Source: Verrucomicrobiota bacterium
Lineage (GTDB): Bacteria; Verrucomicrobiota; Verrucomicrobiia; CAIQCK01
NCBI GenBank assembly: GCA_016235595.1
Contig: JACRJX010000039.1
Location: 1 to 64,000 of the forward strand
DNA: 64,000 bases
Reading direction: 5' to 3'
This document shows positions 1-9,332 of this stretch, piece by piece. Position numbers and translations under genes: made by a program. A model generated the notes under the pieces. It was not told where the DNA came from, made no database searches, and saw nothing but the letters and a program-made list of their open reading frames with translations. Position 1 is the stretch's first letter, and every line of letters begins with the position of its first letter.

Positions 1-1
1 C

Positions 2-2818
2 ATTCATCCCGACGACCGGGATGCGGTCTGGGACGCGGTGCAGGCGGCGCTGCAAGCCCGGCAGTCGTTCCAGATGGTTTACCGCATCGTCACCGCCACC
101 GGCGTGGAGAATTGGGTCTGGGAGAAGGGTCAGGGGGTTTTCTCCGAGCAAGGCGAGTTGCTGGCTCTGGAAGGATTCATCACCGACATCACCGAGCGCA
201 AGCAGGCGGAGGAGGCGCTACGCCGGCTGAATCGCGAACTGCGGGCGATCAGCAACTGCAACCAGGTTCTGGTGCGGGCTGAGGACGAGCAAACGCTGCT
301 CAACGACATCTGCCGTATCGTTTGCGACGAGGCCGGCTACCGCATGGCCTGGGTGGGATATGCCGAGCATGATGACGCCAAAACCGTGCGTCCTGTGGCT
401 TGGGGTGGGTTCGATAACGGGTATGTCGCCAACGCCAAACTCAGTTGGGCCGAGGACGCGGAACGCGCACAGGGTCCCGGAGGAGCCGCTATCCGGAGTG
501 GAGAAACAGTCTGTGTTCAGGATTTCATAACTGACCCGCGAATGGCTCCGTGGCGGGAGAGCGCCTTGCAACGCGGCTATCGCTCCACGATTGCCCTGCC
601 TCTCAAGGACGAAAGCGCCAACGTATTCGGCGTTCTCCTGATCTATTCCTCGGAACTCAACGCCTTCACACCGGAAGAAATCCGGCTCTTGGAGGAACTG
701 GCAGGCGATCTGGCTTTTGGCATCATAGTTCTGCGAGGACGGATCGTGCGCCAGCGGGTGGAAGAGGCTTTGCGACTGGCAAGTGCTTACAACCGCAACC
801 TGATTGAAGTGAGTCTGGACCCGCTTGTGACCATCGGTCCCAACGGGAAGATTACTGATGTGAACGCGGCCACTGAGAAAGTCACTGGCTGTTCTCGCAC
901 AGAACTTATCGGCACCGACTTCTCCAACTATTTTACCGAACCGGAAAAAGCCCGCGCAGGCTATCAGCAGGTGTTCCGCGAAGGCTTTGTGAAGGATTAC
1001 GCGTTGGAACTGCGACATCGCGATGGCCGTCTCACCTCCGTCCTCTACAACGCCTCGGTTTATAGGGATAACAGTGGCAAAGTGATAGGTGTTTTCGCCG
1101 CCGCTCGTGACATCACCGAGCGCAGGCGCGCGGAGGAGGCGCTCCGCGACAGTGAGGAGAGTTTCAGATCCTTGGCAGAACAATCCCCGCTTAGCATCCA
1201 AGTTCTATCACCGGATGGCCGGACGCTTCAGATCAATCACGCCTTCGAGACTCTATGGGGAATTACTCTGAAGGATTTGGAGAATTACAACTTGCTCGCA
1301 GATCAGCAACTGGTGCGCCTCGGGCTCATGCCCTGCATACAACGCGCCTTTTCCGGCGAGGCAACCGCTATTCCCCCCGCCGAATACAGCGCCAAGGATG
1401 CTTTGGGGACTGGAAACAAGAAATGGGTGCAGGCGCGCATTTACCCGGTGAAGGATGATGCTGGGAATGTTCGGCAGGTTGTTTTAATCCATGAGGACAT
1501 CACCGAGCGCAAGCGGGCGGAGACCGCGTTGCGGCAATCGGAACAAAGAAAGACAATCCTCAACCAGATCGCGCATATCTTCCTCACTGTCCCGGACGAA
1601 GAAATATACGCGCAGGTCCTGTCCGTGGTGCTTCAGGCGATGAAGAGCAAGTTCGGCATATTTGGATACATCGGAACCAACGGTGACCTCGTCGTTCCGA
1701 GTTTGACGGGCGAAGTGTGGAGCGAATGCAAGGTGACTGGCAAGTCAGTCATCTTCTCAAAAGCCACGTGGGGAAACAGCCTCTGGGGAAGAGCGATCAG
1801 AGAGAGCAAGACATACTGTTCGGATGGACCTTTTCATACACCCAAGGGTCACATTAACATTGATCATTTCCTCGCGGTGCCGATTGTGTTTGGAAACACA
1901 AGCATCGGGTTGCTCTCCGTTGCCAATGCCGAGCGGAGCTACACGAAGGATGACAAGGAGTTGCTTGAGAACATTGCCGACAGCATCTCGCCTATTCTGA
2001 ACGCAAAGATGCAAAGAGATTTGCAGGAGCAGAAGCGGCAACAAGCGGAGGAGGAGATTCGAAAGCTCAACGCGGACCTGGAACAGCGCGTCGCCGAGCG
2101 CACTGCCCAGCTTCAAGAGGCCAACAAGGAACTGGAGGCGTTCTCCTACTCAGTGTCGCACGACCTTCGCGCGCCGCTGCGGGCCATCGCCGGCTATGCG
2201 AACATTGTGGTCGAGGACTACGCGAAGCAGCTCGACGAGGAAGGCCGGCGCGAACTGGGTGTCATCAGCCAGGAAACCAAACGCATGGGCCAGTTGATTG
2301 ACGACTTGCTGGCGTTCTCACGGATGAGCCGGCAATCCGCGCAGTGGGCGGAAGTTGACATGGGCGATCTGGCGCAAGAGGTCTATAACGAGTGCGAGGC
2401 GCGGGCATCGGGCCGCAAGCTCCAGTTTAAACTCCATCCGTTGCCGCCGGCGCGAGGCGATAGAGCCTTGCTGCGCCATGTGTTGGTGAACCTTATTTCC
2501 AACGCCATCAAATACAGCCGCCCCAGAGCAGTGGCCGAAATCGAAATGGGAGGCTGCGAGGAAGGTGGGGAACTTCTCTACTACGTGAAAGACAACGGCG
2601 TTGGCTTCGATATGAAGTATGTGCAGAAGCTCTTCGGTGTATTTCAGCGGTTACACACCGAGGAGCAGTTTGAAGGCACGGGTGTGGGGCTGGCCATCGT
2701 TCAGCGCGTGATTCATCGGCATGGCGGCCGGGTTTGGGCGGAATCAACTCTTAACGAGGGCGCCACGTTTCATTTCTCGTTGCCGGTGAGAAAGGAACCC
2801 CCAGTGCAAGGAGGATGA
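2..2818 (+). CDS. Multi-PAS/GAF sensor histidine kinase (5' truncated)
   Basis: The reading frame is open from base 2, before the first ATG at 38, and already encodes PAS sequence (HPDDRDAVWDAV), so the N-terminus lies outside the window. Seen in order after the partial PAS: a GAF domain (about residues 85-240), two PAS domains each ending in a DITER(K/R)-type PAC motif, a second GAF domain, a coiled coil, a HisKA box (SYSVSHDLRAPLRAIAGY, phospho-acceptor His) and a HATPase with NAIKYS, DNGVGF and GTGVGLAIV boxes. No receiver and no membrane segment are visible, so it is probably a cytosolic kinase of the phytochrome-like HisKA class. The stimulus is unknown. No partner regulator lies immediately downstream; the receiver proteins near 15-17 kb are too far away to assign. 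Confidence 0.93.
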   Translation: MHPDDRDAVWDAVQAALQARQSFQMVYRIVTATGVENWVWEKGQGVFSEQGELLALEGFITDITERKQAEEALRRLNRELRAISNCNQVLVRAEDEQTLLNDICRIVCDEAGYRMAWVGYAEHDDAKTVRPVAWGGFDNGYVANAKLSWAEDAERAQGPGGAAIRSGETVCVQDFITDPRMAPWRESALQRGYRSTIALPLKDESANVFGVLLIYSSELNAFTPEEIRLLEELAGDLAFGIIVLRGRIVRQRVEEALRLASAYNRNLIEVSLDPLVTIGPNGKITDVNAATEKVTGCSRTELIGTDFSNYFTEPEKARAGYQQVFREGFVKDYALELRHRDGRLTSVLYNASVYRDNSGKVIGVFAAARDITERRRAEEALRDSEESFRSLAEQSPLSIQVLSPDGRTLQINHAFETLWGITLKDLENYNLLADQQLVRLGLMPCIQRAFSGEATAIPPAEYSAKDALGTGNKKWVQARIYPVKDDAGNVRQVVLIHEDITERKRAETALRQSEQRKTILNQIAHIFLTVPDEEIYAQVLSVVLQAMKSKFGIFGYIGTNGDLVVPSLTGEVWSECKVTGKSVIFSKATWGNSLWGRAIRESKTYCSDGPFHTPKGHINIDHFLAVPIVFGNTSIGLLSVANAERSYTKDDKELLENIADSISPILNAKMQRDLQEQKRQQAEEEIRKLNADLEQRVAERTAQLQEANKELEAFSYSVSHDLRAPLRAIAGYANIVVEDYAKQLDEEGRRELGVISQETKRMGQLIDDLLAFSRMSRQSAQWAEVDMGDLAQEVYNECEARASGRKLQFKLHPLPPARGDRALLRHVLVNLISNAIKYSRPRAVAEIEMGGCEEGGELLYYVKDNGVGFDMKYVQKLFGVFQRLHTEEQFEGTGVGLAIVQRVIHRHGGRVWAESTLNEGATFHFSLPVRKEPPVQGG

Positions 2819-3112
2819 GGTCCGACCGCAGTTGGGGATGAACCGAGGCGTGCAGTTTGCATCGGTTCTATTCACACCGGAAGTCGTCAATCACCACGCG
2901 AGTCTCAGTCAACATCCAGAGTCGCTTGATGTTGAACACCGCAACAGATTCCACCCACCTCAACGGCATTGCTTCTCAGATCAACCAACCACAGATGGAT
3001 GCGGCTTTCACGCCTGAGCTGGAATTTGTCAGCACCTCGTTCCCGACCACAAAATCCGGTCATCGTTCTGTTGTTGTAATGGAGGCCGGACTCAGGGTAG
3101 GAAACGGGCGCG

Positions 3113-4366
3113 ATGAACAAGCCGCCCATCAAACATCTACGCTGGTATATCGCGGTCCTGCTCTGTCTGGCTTCGGCCCTGAACTACCTCGACCGCCAAA
3201 CGCTGTCGGTGCTGATCGGCACCATCAAGGAAGACCTTGGCCTTAACAACGCTGACTACGGCGCCATCAACGCGTGGTTTCTGGCCAGCTACGGCGTCAT
3301 GTATGCCGTCAGCGGAGTGGTCATTGATCGCATCGGCACACGGCGCGGGTTTTCACTCTTTGTGTCGGGCTGGTCACTGGCCAACATGCTGCACATTTTT
3401 GCTGCCACGGTGGGCCAATTCTCATTCTTCCGGTTCATGCTCGGCGTGTTCGAGCCGGGCAGTTTCACCGGCGGCATGCGCGCGGTGAGCGAGTGGTTCC
3501 CGATGCGTGACCGCGCACTCGCCGTCGGCATCTTCAACGCCGGCACCGCGTTTGGCTCGATGTTTGCCGCGCCGGTGGTCTCCTTCATCGCGTATTATTT
3601 CGGCTGGCGCGCGGCGTTTCTCGTCACGGGCGGGCTGGGTTTCGTCTGGGTCGCCGCGTGGATGGTGCTCTTCAAGCTGCCAAAAGATCACCCGCGGCTC
3701 AGCGAGGAAGAACGCCAGTTGATCCTCGCCGACCGAAGCGAGGAAAGCGAACAGCCGGTGTCACTCTTACGCCTGCTGCGGATGCGCGAGACATGGGGTT
3801 GTGTGCTGGTGCGCGTGCTGACGGATCCGATCAGCTATTTCCTGTTGTTCTGGATGCCGCTCTACTTCCAACATAGCCACGGTTTCGACCTTAAGCAGAT
3901 TGGGATGTTCGTCTGGATTCCGTATGCGGTCGCCGCTGTCGGCAACATCTTCGGCGGTGCGATGCCACGCTGGCTCATCAGCCAAGGATGGGAACTCAAC
4001 CAAGCGCGCAAAACCACGATGACGGTGATGACCTTCCTGATGCCGGTGTTCTGCGTGCTGGCAACACAGGTCAGCAATCCCGCGCTGGCGTTGGCCATCG
4101 TGGCCGGGATGACGTTCTGCCATGCGAGCTGGGGCAATATCACGCTCGTGGCGGAGGTGTTCCCGAAAAACGCCGTCGGCACGGTCACCGGACTCGGCGG
4201 CGCACTAGGGTCGCTGATGAGCGCACTGTCGCAGCTTTACATCGGCCGCGTTGTGGAAGCCCTGGGTTTCGCACCTATCTTCATCGCCTGCGCCGTCTTG
4301 TATCCGATAGCGCTGCTGCTGGTACAACTGATGATCGGCAAGCTTGGCGTCACGCGGAAGGTTTGA
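3113..4366 (+). CDS. MFS transporter, hexuronate/anion:cation symporter type
   Basis: A 417-residue polytopic protein with about twelve hydrophobic segments. The first helix carries NYLDRQTLSVL, and the loop after helix 2 has the MFS signature GVVIDRIGTRRGF. FLMLGVFEPGSFTGG-like sequence and EWFPMRDRALAVGIFNAG are typical of the anion:cation symporter (ExuT/GarP/hexuronate) branch. It probably imports a sugar acid by proton symport across the inner membrane; the substrate cannot be read from the sequence. It is convergent with an isomerase gene, with a strong hairpin between them. Start chosen at the ATG that gives a short cytoplasmic N-terminus before helix 1; the overlapping ORF at 2857 is a shadow. 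Confidence 0.9.
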   Translation: MNKPPIKHLRWYIAVLLCLASALNYLDRQTLSVLIGTIKEDLGLNNADYGAINAWFLASYGVMYAVSGVVIDRIGTRRGFSLFVSGWSLANMLHIFAATVGQFSFFRFMLGVFEPGSFTGGMRAVSEWFPMRDRALAVGIFNAGTAFGSMFAAPVVSFIAYYFGWRAAFLVTGGLGFVWVAAWMVLFKLPKDHPRLSEEERQLILADRSEESEQPVSLLRLLRMRETWGCVLVRVLTDPISYFLLFWMPLYFQHSHGFDLKQIGMFVWIPYAVAAVGNIFGGAMPRWLISQGWELNQARKTTMTVMTFLMPVFCVLATQVSNPALALAIVAGMTFCHASWGNITLVAEVFPKNAVGTVTGLGGALGSLMSALSQLYIGRVVEALGFAPIFIACAVLYPIALLLVQLMIGKLGVTRKV

Positions 4367-4396
4367 GCGGCATTGCCGCGCCCGCCCTGACAAACG

Positions 4397-4426
4397 AAAA
4401 GGGACGCCGTCTCCGGCGTCCCTTTT
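4397..4426. terminator. Bidirectional rho-independent terminator
   Basis: AAAAGGGACGCCG-TCTC-CGGCGTCCCTTTT is a perfect 13-bp inverted repeat around a 4-base loop, flanked by A and T runs so that it works on either strand. It lies between the convergent MFS gene (ends 4366) and the isomerase gene (ends 4454). Confidence 0.9.
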
Positions 4427-4453
4427 CTCATGCGGGGCGAACAACGACTTTGG

Positions 4454-5494
4454 TTACTTCCCCATCAAGTGCTCCAACACCATCTGGTCGAGCGCCTGGT
4501 AGTCGCGGGCGGCGACCAGCTTCTGCGCAGCGGTCTCGTTGAACGTCTTCACCTTCTCCAGCAGGCGCAGGAACGTGCGGCGGCTGTTGTCGAGGTGGGC
4601 GGTCCAGTGTTCCGGCTTGGTGGTGCGGAAAGGATGCACGTCGAACGCGACGTATTCGCCGCCGCTGCCGTAGCGGTTGCGCCAGAGAGCACGGACCTGG
4701 TTGAACGCGCCACGGAGGTTGTTGCTCCCAAACGGCTTGTCCTGGTCAAACTTCAGTCCGTTCTGGTCGTTGAGATGCAACGACCAGAGCTTGTTGAACG
4801 ACATAGCGAAATCAATCTCGTCCGAGGGATCCAGCCCGGCCAAAATCGAGTGTGCCGACTCCATCACGCAACCGACACGCTTCGGGTCGCGCGTCAAATG
4901 CGCCACCGCCACCGCATGGCCGATCGTCGGGATGTAGGCGTGGTCCATCGGCTCATTCGGTTTGGGCTCGATGGCGATGCGAATCTTCTTGTCGTGGCCA
5001 AGCATCGCATCGAGTGCCTCGACGAGATACTCAACGCTCCGTTTGGCGTTCTTGGACTCGCGCAGGTAGCTGCCCTCGCGCGCCAGCCAGAGAACCATGA
5101 GGTTGGTGTCAAGAAGCCGGGCGATGTCAATGCAGCGTTTGGTGCGCTCAATGGCATAGGCGCGCGCCTTCGGGCAGTTGCTCGTATAAGCGCCGTCAAT
5201 CGTCATCGGACTGAACCAGAGCCGCGGCGCGACCATCTCTGCCGCGACGCCGGCGTCGTCGAGCTTCTTCTTGAGCGCCTTGGCTTCGCCACGGACCTGC
5301 GCGGCAGACTTGTTGTCAAGATCCGGCACTGCGTCGTCGTCATGGAACATCATCGCCTCGTAGCCGAGCTTCTTGAGCTGCGCCAGTTTCCAGTCGAACG
5401 TCTGTATCGGTCGGGTAGGCGGGCCGTAAGGATCTGCGCCTTCGCTGAGATTCCACGGCCCGAAGCTGAATTTGAAAGAATGTTCTTTTGGCAT
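4454..5494 (-). CDS. Xylose-isomerase-like TIM-barrel sugar isomerase
   Basis: A 346-residue cytosolic protein of the xylose isomerase-like TIM-barrel superfamily. Visible motifs are FHDDDAVP near residue 50, AIEPKPNEPMDHAY near 180 (the metal-ligand EPKPxEP signature of XylA-type enzymes), ESAHSILAG, HLNDQNG and FDVHPFR, all typical metal or substrate positions. It is shorter than classical XylA (about 390-440), so the exact aldose or ketose substrate is uncertain, though aldose-ketose isomerisation with divalent metal is likely. Only the terminator separates it from the MFS sugar-acid transporter, which is compatible with a shared catabolic role. No signal peptide. Confidence 0.85.
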   Translation of the reverse strand: MPKEHSFKFSFGPWNLSEGADPYGPPTRPIQTFDWKLAQLKKLGYEAMMFHDDDAVPDLDNKSAAQVRGEAKALKKKLDDAGVAAEMVAPRLWFSPMTIDGAYTSNCPKARAYAIERTKRCIDIARLLDTNLMVLWLAREGSYLRESKNAKRSVEYLVEALDAMLGHDKKIRIAIEPKPNEPMDHAYIPTIGHAVAVAHLTRDPKRVGCVMESAHSILAGLDPSDEIDFAMSFNKLWSLHLNDQNGLKFDQDKPFGSNNLRGAFNQVRALWRNRYGSGGEYVAFDVHPFRTTKPEHWTAHLDNSRRTFLRLLEKVKTFNETAAQKLVAARDYQALDQMVLEHLMGK

Positions 5495-5557
5495 GGTGAC
5501 CGGAGATTAGGCGAACGGTGTTTTTTTGAAAGCGAAAAATACGGTCGCGTCCGCGGT

Positions 5558-5586
5558 TTGACAGTGTCTGCGTTCTCGCCTATCAA
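5558..5586 (+). promoter_or_regulatory. Sigma-70-like promoter of nadA, possibly leaderless
   Basis: TTGACA (5558-5563) is a perfect -35 box. After 17 bases comes TATCAA (5581-5586), a 4/6 match to the -10 box. Transcription would start about 7 bases later, near 5593, only about 3 bases before the nadA ATG at 5596. No Shine-Dalgarno sequence is present, so a leaderless mRNA is plausible. Confidence 0.5.
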
Positions 5587-5595
5587 TTCCTGATC

Positions 5596-6555
5596 ATGTC
5601 TACAGCAACGACCATCGTCGAATCGTCGCGTCTGGCCGCGCTTCGGGCCGAGGTACTGGATCTGAAGCGCCAGCGCAACGCCGTCATCCTGGCGCACAAT
5701 TACCAGTTGCCGGAAATCCAGGATGTGGCGGACTTCGTCGGTGATTCGCTCGGCCTGTCGCAACAGGCGGCGGCCACGTCGGCCGGCGTCATCGCGTTCT
5801 GCGGCGTCCACTTCATGTGCGAGACGGCCAAGATCCTCTGTCCGGATCGGACCGTGATCATGCCCGATCCGGACGCGGGCTGCTCGCTGGCTGATTCCTG
5901 CAATGCCGACGCGCTCGCCGCGTGGAAACAGCGGCATCCGGAGCATGCTGTTGTCAGCTACATCAATTGCAGCGCCGGTGTGAAGGCGCTCAGCGATGTC
6001 ATCTGCACCTCCGGCAACGCGGTGAAGATCGTCCAGAGCATCCCGGCAGACCGGCCGATTTTGTTTTGTCCTGACCAGAACCTCGGCCAGTGGGTCATGC
6101 AGAAGACCGGCCGTGCAATGGAACTGTGGCCGGGTGTCTGCTACGTCCACGTCCAGTGGACACACGAGGCGATCAGCAAGATCAAGCGAGAGCATCCCGG
6201 CGCGCCACTGGTGGCACATCCGGAGTGCATCGGACCGGTCCGTCAACTCGCCGACGAAGTTTGTTCCACAGAGAAAATGATAAAGTTTTGCCGCGATAAT
6301 CCGGCGGCGAAGTTCATCATCGCCACCGAGATCGGCATGCTCCACCGGTTGCGCAAGGAGTGCCCCGGCAAGACGTTCATTCCCGCCGCGACGGACAATT
6401 GCCGCTGTAACGAGTGCCGCTTCATGAAGCTCAACACGCTGGAAAAACTTCGCGACTGCCTGCGCGATCTGTCCAACCGTATCGAGCTGCCCGCGGAAAC
6501 CTGCCGTCGCGCCCGCGCGCCGATCCAACGGATGTTGGACGTCAGCGCGGCGTGA
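5596..6555 (+). CDS. nadA: Quinolinate synthase
   Basis: NadA condenses iminoaspartate with dihydroxyacetone phosphate to quinolinate in de novo NAD synthesis and needs a [4Fe-4S] cluster. The 319-residue protein shows LAHNYQLPEIQDVADFVGDS at the N-terminus, FCGVHFMCETAKIL, PDPDAGCSLADSC, YINCSAGVKA, FCPDQNLG, HPEC and ATDNCRCNECRFMKLN. The cysteines expected to hold the cluster are among these. Length and motif order match the family. A gene for a small Cys-rich YgbA-type protein follows 39 bases downstream on the same strand. nadB and nadC are not in the window. Confidence 0.97.
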   Translation: MSTATTIVESSRLAALRAEVLDLKRQRNAVILAHNYQLPEIQDVADFVGDSLGLSQQAAATSAGVIAFCGVHFMCETAKILCPDRTVIMPDPDAGCSLADSCNADALAAWKQRHPEHAVVSYINCSAGVKALSDVICTSGNAVKIVQSIPADRPILFCPDQNLGQWVMQKTGRAMELWPGVCYVHVQWTHEAISKIKREHPGAPLVAHPECIGPVRQLADEVCSTEKMIKFCRDNPAAKFIIATEIGMLHRLRKECPGKTFIPAATDNCRCNECRFMKLNTLEKLRDCLRDLSNRIELPAETCRRARAPIQRMLDVSAA

Positions 6556-6594
6556 GGTTGAAACCCATGCTTCGTAATGTGTAACAGGAACCGC

Positions 6595-6936
6595 ATGGCC
6601 TCCCTGCCTGCCGACCCCTGCCGATTCGACCGCGAGCGCCGCACAGTGGCGGCGATGATCCGACTCTATTGTCGGCATCAGCACGGAAGCCCAGATCACC
6701 TCTGCACGGAGTGCGCAGAGTTGTGGGACTACGTCCAGCGCCGGCTGGAACGATGCCCATTTCAAGAGAACAAACCGACATGCGCGGAGTGTCCGGTTCA
6801 CTGCTACCAGCCGGCCCGCCGCACGCAGATTCAGGCTGTCATGCGTCACGCCGGTCCGCGGATGCTGTGGCGTCATCCGGTGCTTGCCATACGTCATTTG
6901 CTGGATGGGACGAAGAAAGCAAAGCACAAGACGTAA
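6595..6936 (+). CDS. YgbA-family nitric-oxide-stimulated Cys-rich protein
   Basis: A 113-residue soluble protein closely resembling E. coli YgbA ('nitrous oxide-stimulated promoter' family): REKRTVA-like start, MIRLYCRHQHG, LCTECAELWDYVQRRLERCPF, KPTCAECPVHCYQPARR, MRHAGPRMLWRHPVLAIRHL. The eight or so cysteines in CxxC-like pairs suggest a metal or Fe-S site (inference). In enterobacteria the family is linked to nitrosative stress; its biochemistry is not settled. The start at 6595 is preferred to 6577 because ACAGGAA lies just upstream of it. It probably forms an operon with nadA. Confidence 0.88.
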   Translation: MASLPADPCRFDRERRTVAAMIRLYCRHQHGSPDHLCTECAELWDYVQRRLERCPFQENKPTCAECPVHCYQPARRTQIQAVMRHAGPRMLWRHPVLAIRHLLDGTKKAKHKT

Positions 6937-6943
6937 GCACGTC

Positions 6944-8383
6944 TCATGTTTTGTTTGTCATTTCCGGGCGCGGCGGCGGCGTGAGATACGTCATCGCCCA
7001 GCCAGTCGCCATCGCCGCAAAGGCCGGCAGATACTCGAGTAGTCTGACACCGAGCGAAACCCCGCCGCGATTTGGATCTGCCAATCCGCCCCAGTAACTC
7101 AGCAACACCGTCGCACTCAGCAGCATCCAGCCGGGACTCGGATAGAAGCAAAGGAACGGCACCAGGAACGCCACGTAATGCGGATATACAACCGGACTGA
7201 AAAGCAGAAAGACGCCGGTGACGATGTAGAACGAGCGGATCGTGTTCACGCGCAACACAATCAACGCCAGCAGCGCCGTCAGGCACGCGCCAGCTGCCAT
7301 CAGCTTTGGGATGGCGTGCGCGACCAAAACACCCCCGGGCAACTGCGGCGTCCATGGAGTGTCGAACAACGCCGCCAACACGCTGAACATCGAGTCGTTG
7401 AACTGTAAACCGCCGACGCACTGCCGCAACCCGTCGAACAGATGACCGCCCGCACCGGAAAAGGGGAGGTAGAACAACCCCGCAATCAGCGGTATCAGCA
7501 GCCAATACCGTGCCTTGATCTGCCGCATCACCAGCGGCACCAGCGGCAACGCGAAGTAATGCGAGCACACCGCGCCAGTGAGGCTGGCTGCGGCAAGCGT
7601 TTGCTCGATCACACCGGCCCACCTCCGCCGGGGGATTTGCGGCGTCGCCAGATAAACCGCCGACAGCGCCAGGAACATCGTCAGCGTCAGGGCATGTCCA
7701 CTGCCGGCAAACTCCACAATAGGCAGCGGACACCACGCGTAGAGGATCGCCATGTTCTCGTTCAGCCCGCGCAGCCGCAGCAACCGCATCACCAACCACA
7801 CCACGCCAAGGTCCACGAGAACAAGTAGTGCCTTCAACAGGCCGGGCCCTTGGGGTGAGATATTGGCAACGATGCGGAACAACAACTCGTTCAGCGGCAA
7901 GGAAACCGCAGGTATGTTCGGCGCGGCGATGTGCAGAATCATCTCCGGCGCCAGATAGCTTATTTCCGGCGAGGCTGGCGATTCGACGTAGGGATTGTGG
8001 CCACGCATCTGTGCGCGTCCTTCCCACAGGCTGCGGTTGACCTCATTCGAAAGCATCGGCGGCGCGAACCAGAGCGTCACCCGGAAGAAAATCGCAAACA
8101 CGAAGATGCCCCGCAGCGCCACGGACGGCGCCAACCGCCGCGCGTATCTCAGCGCAAGCACATACGGCACGAACGACAGCAACCACACCGGCAACAGTGC
8201 TGTGGCGCAGGCCGGTTGCTGTCCCATTCGCGTCAGCAGGATCGTGACCACCGCCAGCAGCAGTTGCAACCCCATGCCCAGTCGCCACAACGGCCACGCC
8301 TCTGCTTTTTCGGTCGGGCTGCTCGGCGTAATCAGCGGTTTGTAAGCTTTCGAACTGGCGGTGGGTGTGCTGGGTGGTGGCAT
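6944..8383 (-). CDS. Polytopic membrane protein, GT-C/DUF2029-like glycosyltransferase
   Basis: A 479-residue protein with a Pro/Ser-rich cytosolic N-terminus and about ten to twelve hydrophobic helices. A first-loop stretch, LSNEVNRSLWEGRAQMRGHNPY, resembles the acidic loop of GT-C mannosyl- or arabinosyltransferases (DUF2029/GT87-like 'YRYLWEGR...GINPY'). This points to a lipid-phosphosugar-dependent transferase in the inner membrane; the sugar is unknown. It is the last gene of a minus-strand run, 38 bases after folD, and converges on the YgbA-like gene with a gap of about 7 bases. Confidence 0.7.
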   Translation of the reverse strand: MPPPSTPTASSKAYKPLITPSSPTEKAEAWPLWRLGMGLQLLLAVVTILLTRMGQQPACATALLPVWLLSFVPYVLALRYARRLAPSVALRGIFVFAIFFRVTLWFAPPMLSNEVNRSLWEGRAQMRGHNPYVESPASPEISYLAPEMILHIAAPNIPAVSLPLNELLFRIVANISPQGPGLLKALLVLVDLGVVWLVMRLLRLRGLNENMAILYAWCPLPIVEFAGSGHALTLTMFLALSAVYLATPQIPRRRWAGVIEQTLAAASLTGAVCSHYFALPLVPLVMRQIKARYWLLIPLIAGLFYLPFSGAGGHLFDGLRQCVGGLQFNDSMFSVLAALFDTPWTPQLPGGVLVAHAIPKLMAAGACLTALLALIVLRVNTIRSFYIVTGVFLLFSPVVYPHYVAFLVPFLCFYPSPGWMLLSATVLLSYWGGLADPNRGGVSLGVRLLEYLPAFAAMATGWAMTYLTPPPRPEMTNKT

Positions 8384-8421
8384 GGGGTTCCAGCAGAAAT
8401 GACGTCACCGGCAACCGCGGG

Positions 8422-9312
8422 CTACGGTGCGGCCGGATTGAGGTCGCCGCATGCTTTCACCGTGTTCTTCATCAACATGGCAATCGTCATCAGCCCGACT
8501 CCACCCGGCACCGGGCTGATCTTCGATGCAACCTCCTTCACGGCATCGAAATCCACGTCGCCCACCAACCGGGAGCCGCTCTTCTTCGTCGCGTCCGGCA
8601 CCGAGTTGATGCCGACATCAATGACCACCGCACCCGGCTTGACCATGTCGGCCTTCACGAACCGGGGCTGGCCGATCGCCGCAATCAGGATATCAGCCTG
8701 CCGCGTGAACGCGCCGATGTCCGGCGTGCGCGAATGGCAGACCGTCACGGTTGCGTCGCCGGTCTTGCTCTTCAGACTCAGTAGTAGTTGCAGCGGCCGG
8801 CCAACGCGGATGCTGCGGCCGACAATGACCGCGTGCTTGCCGGCAATCGTCACACCGCTGCGCACCAGCATCTCGATCACTCCCGCCGGCGTACAGGCCA
8901 CGAGGCAAGGCTGGCCCACGGCGAGCCGGCCGAGGTTCATCGGGTGAAAACCGTCCACGTCTTTCGCTGGCGCGATCCGTTCCCACATCGTCTCCTCGCG
9001 GAGCGGCTTCGGCAACGGCGACTGCACGAGCAAACCGTGAATGCTCGGGTCGGCATTGAGCGCGTCTATCTCCGCCAGCAGTTCCGCCTCGCTGGTCGTC
9101 GCCGGCAGTTGCTTGAGCACCGAATGGAAGCCCAACTGGCGCGCCATCTTCTCCTTGTTGGCGACATAAACTTTCGACGGGGGATCTTCTCCTACGAGAA
9201 TGACGGCCAGTCCTGGCATCACGCCGCGCCCCTTCAGCCGCTCGACCGCGGCAAGGGTCTCACCGTAGATTTGCGCAGCAAGGAGGCGACCGTCGATAAT
9301 TTCAGCGGGCAT
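8422..9312 (-). CDS. folD: Methylenetetrahydrofolate dehydrogenase/cyclohydrolase
   Basis: FolD interconverts 5,10-methylene-, methenyl- and 10-formyl-tetrahydrofolate (NADP-dependent dehydrogenase plus cyclohydrolase). The 296-residue cytosolic protein has YVANKEKMA (catalytic Lys of YVxxKxK), [48 protein letters not shown] and a C-terminal PGGVGLMT. Usual forms are VQLPLP and PGGVGPMT, so two normally strict positions differ (Leu to Ser, Pro to Leu). Overall length and the catalytic Lys are intact. It lies 20 bases after the SH3-repeat protein gene. Confidence 0.95.
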   Translation of the reverse strand: MPAEIIDGRLLAAQIYGETLAAVERLKGRGVMPGLAVILVGEDPPSKVYVANKEKMARQLGFHSVLKQLPATTSEAELLAEIDALNADPSIHGLLVQSPLPKPLREETMWERIAPAKDVDGFHPMNLGRLAVGQPCLVACTPAGVIEMLVRSGVTIAGKHAVIVGRSIRVGRPLQLLLSLKSKTGDATVTVCHSRTPDIGAFTRQADILIAAIGQPRFVKADMVKPGAVVIDVGINSVPDATKKSGSRLVGDVDFDAVKEVASKISPVPGGVGLMTIAMLMKNTVKACGDLNPAAP

Positions 9313-9332
9313 AGACGCAAGGAGGGGGCGGT

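Noticed and set aside
2819-3246. ORFs 2832-3017 and 2857-3246 as small genes in the 294-base gap after the kinase
   Set aside because: No recognisable domain, no clear ribosome-binding site, and the longer one runs into the MFS gene in another frame.
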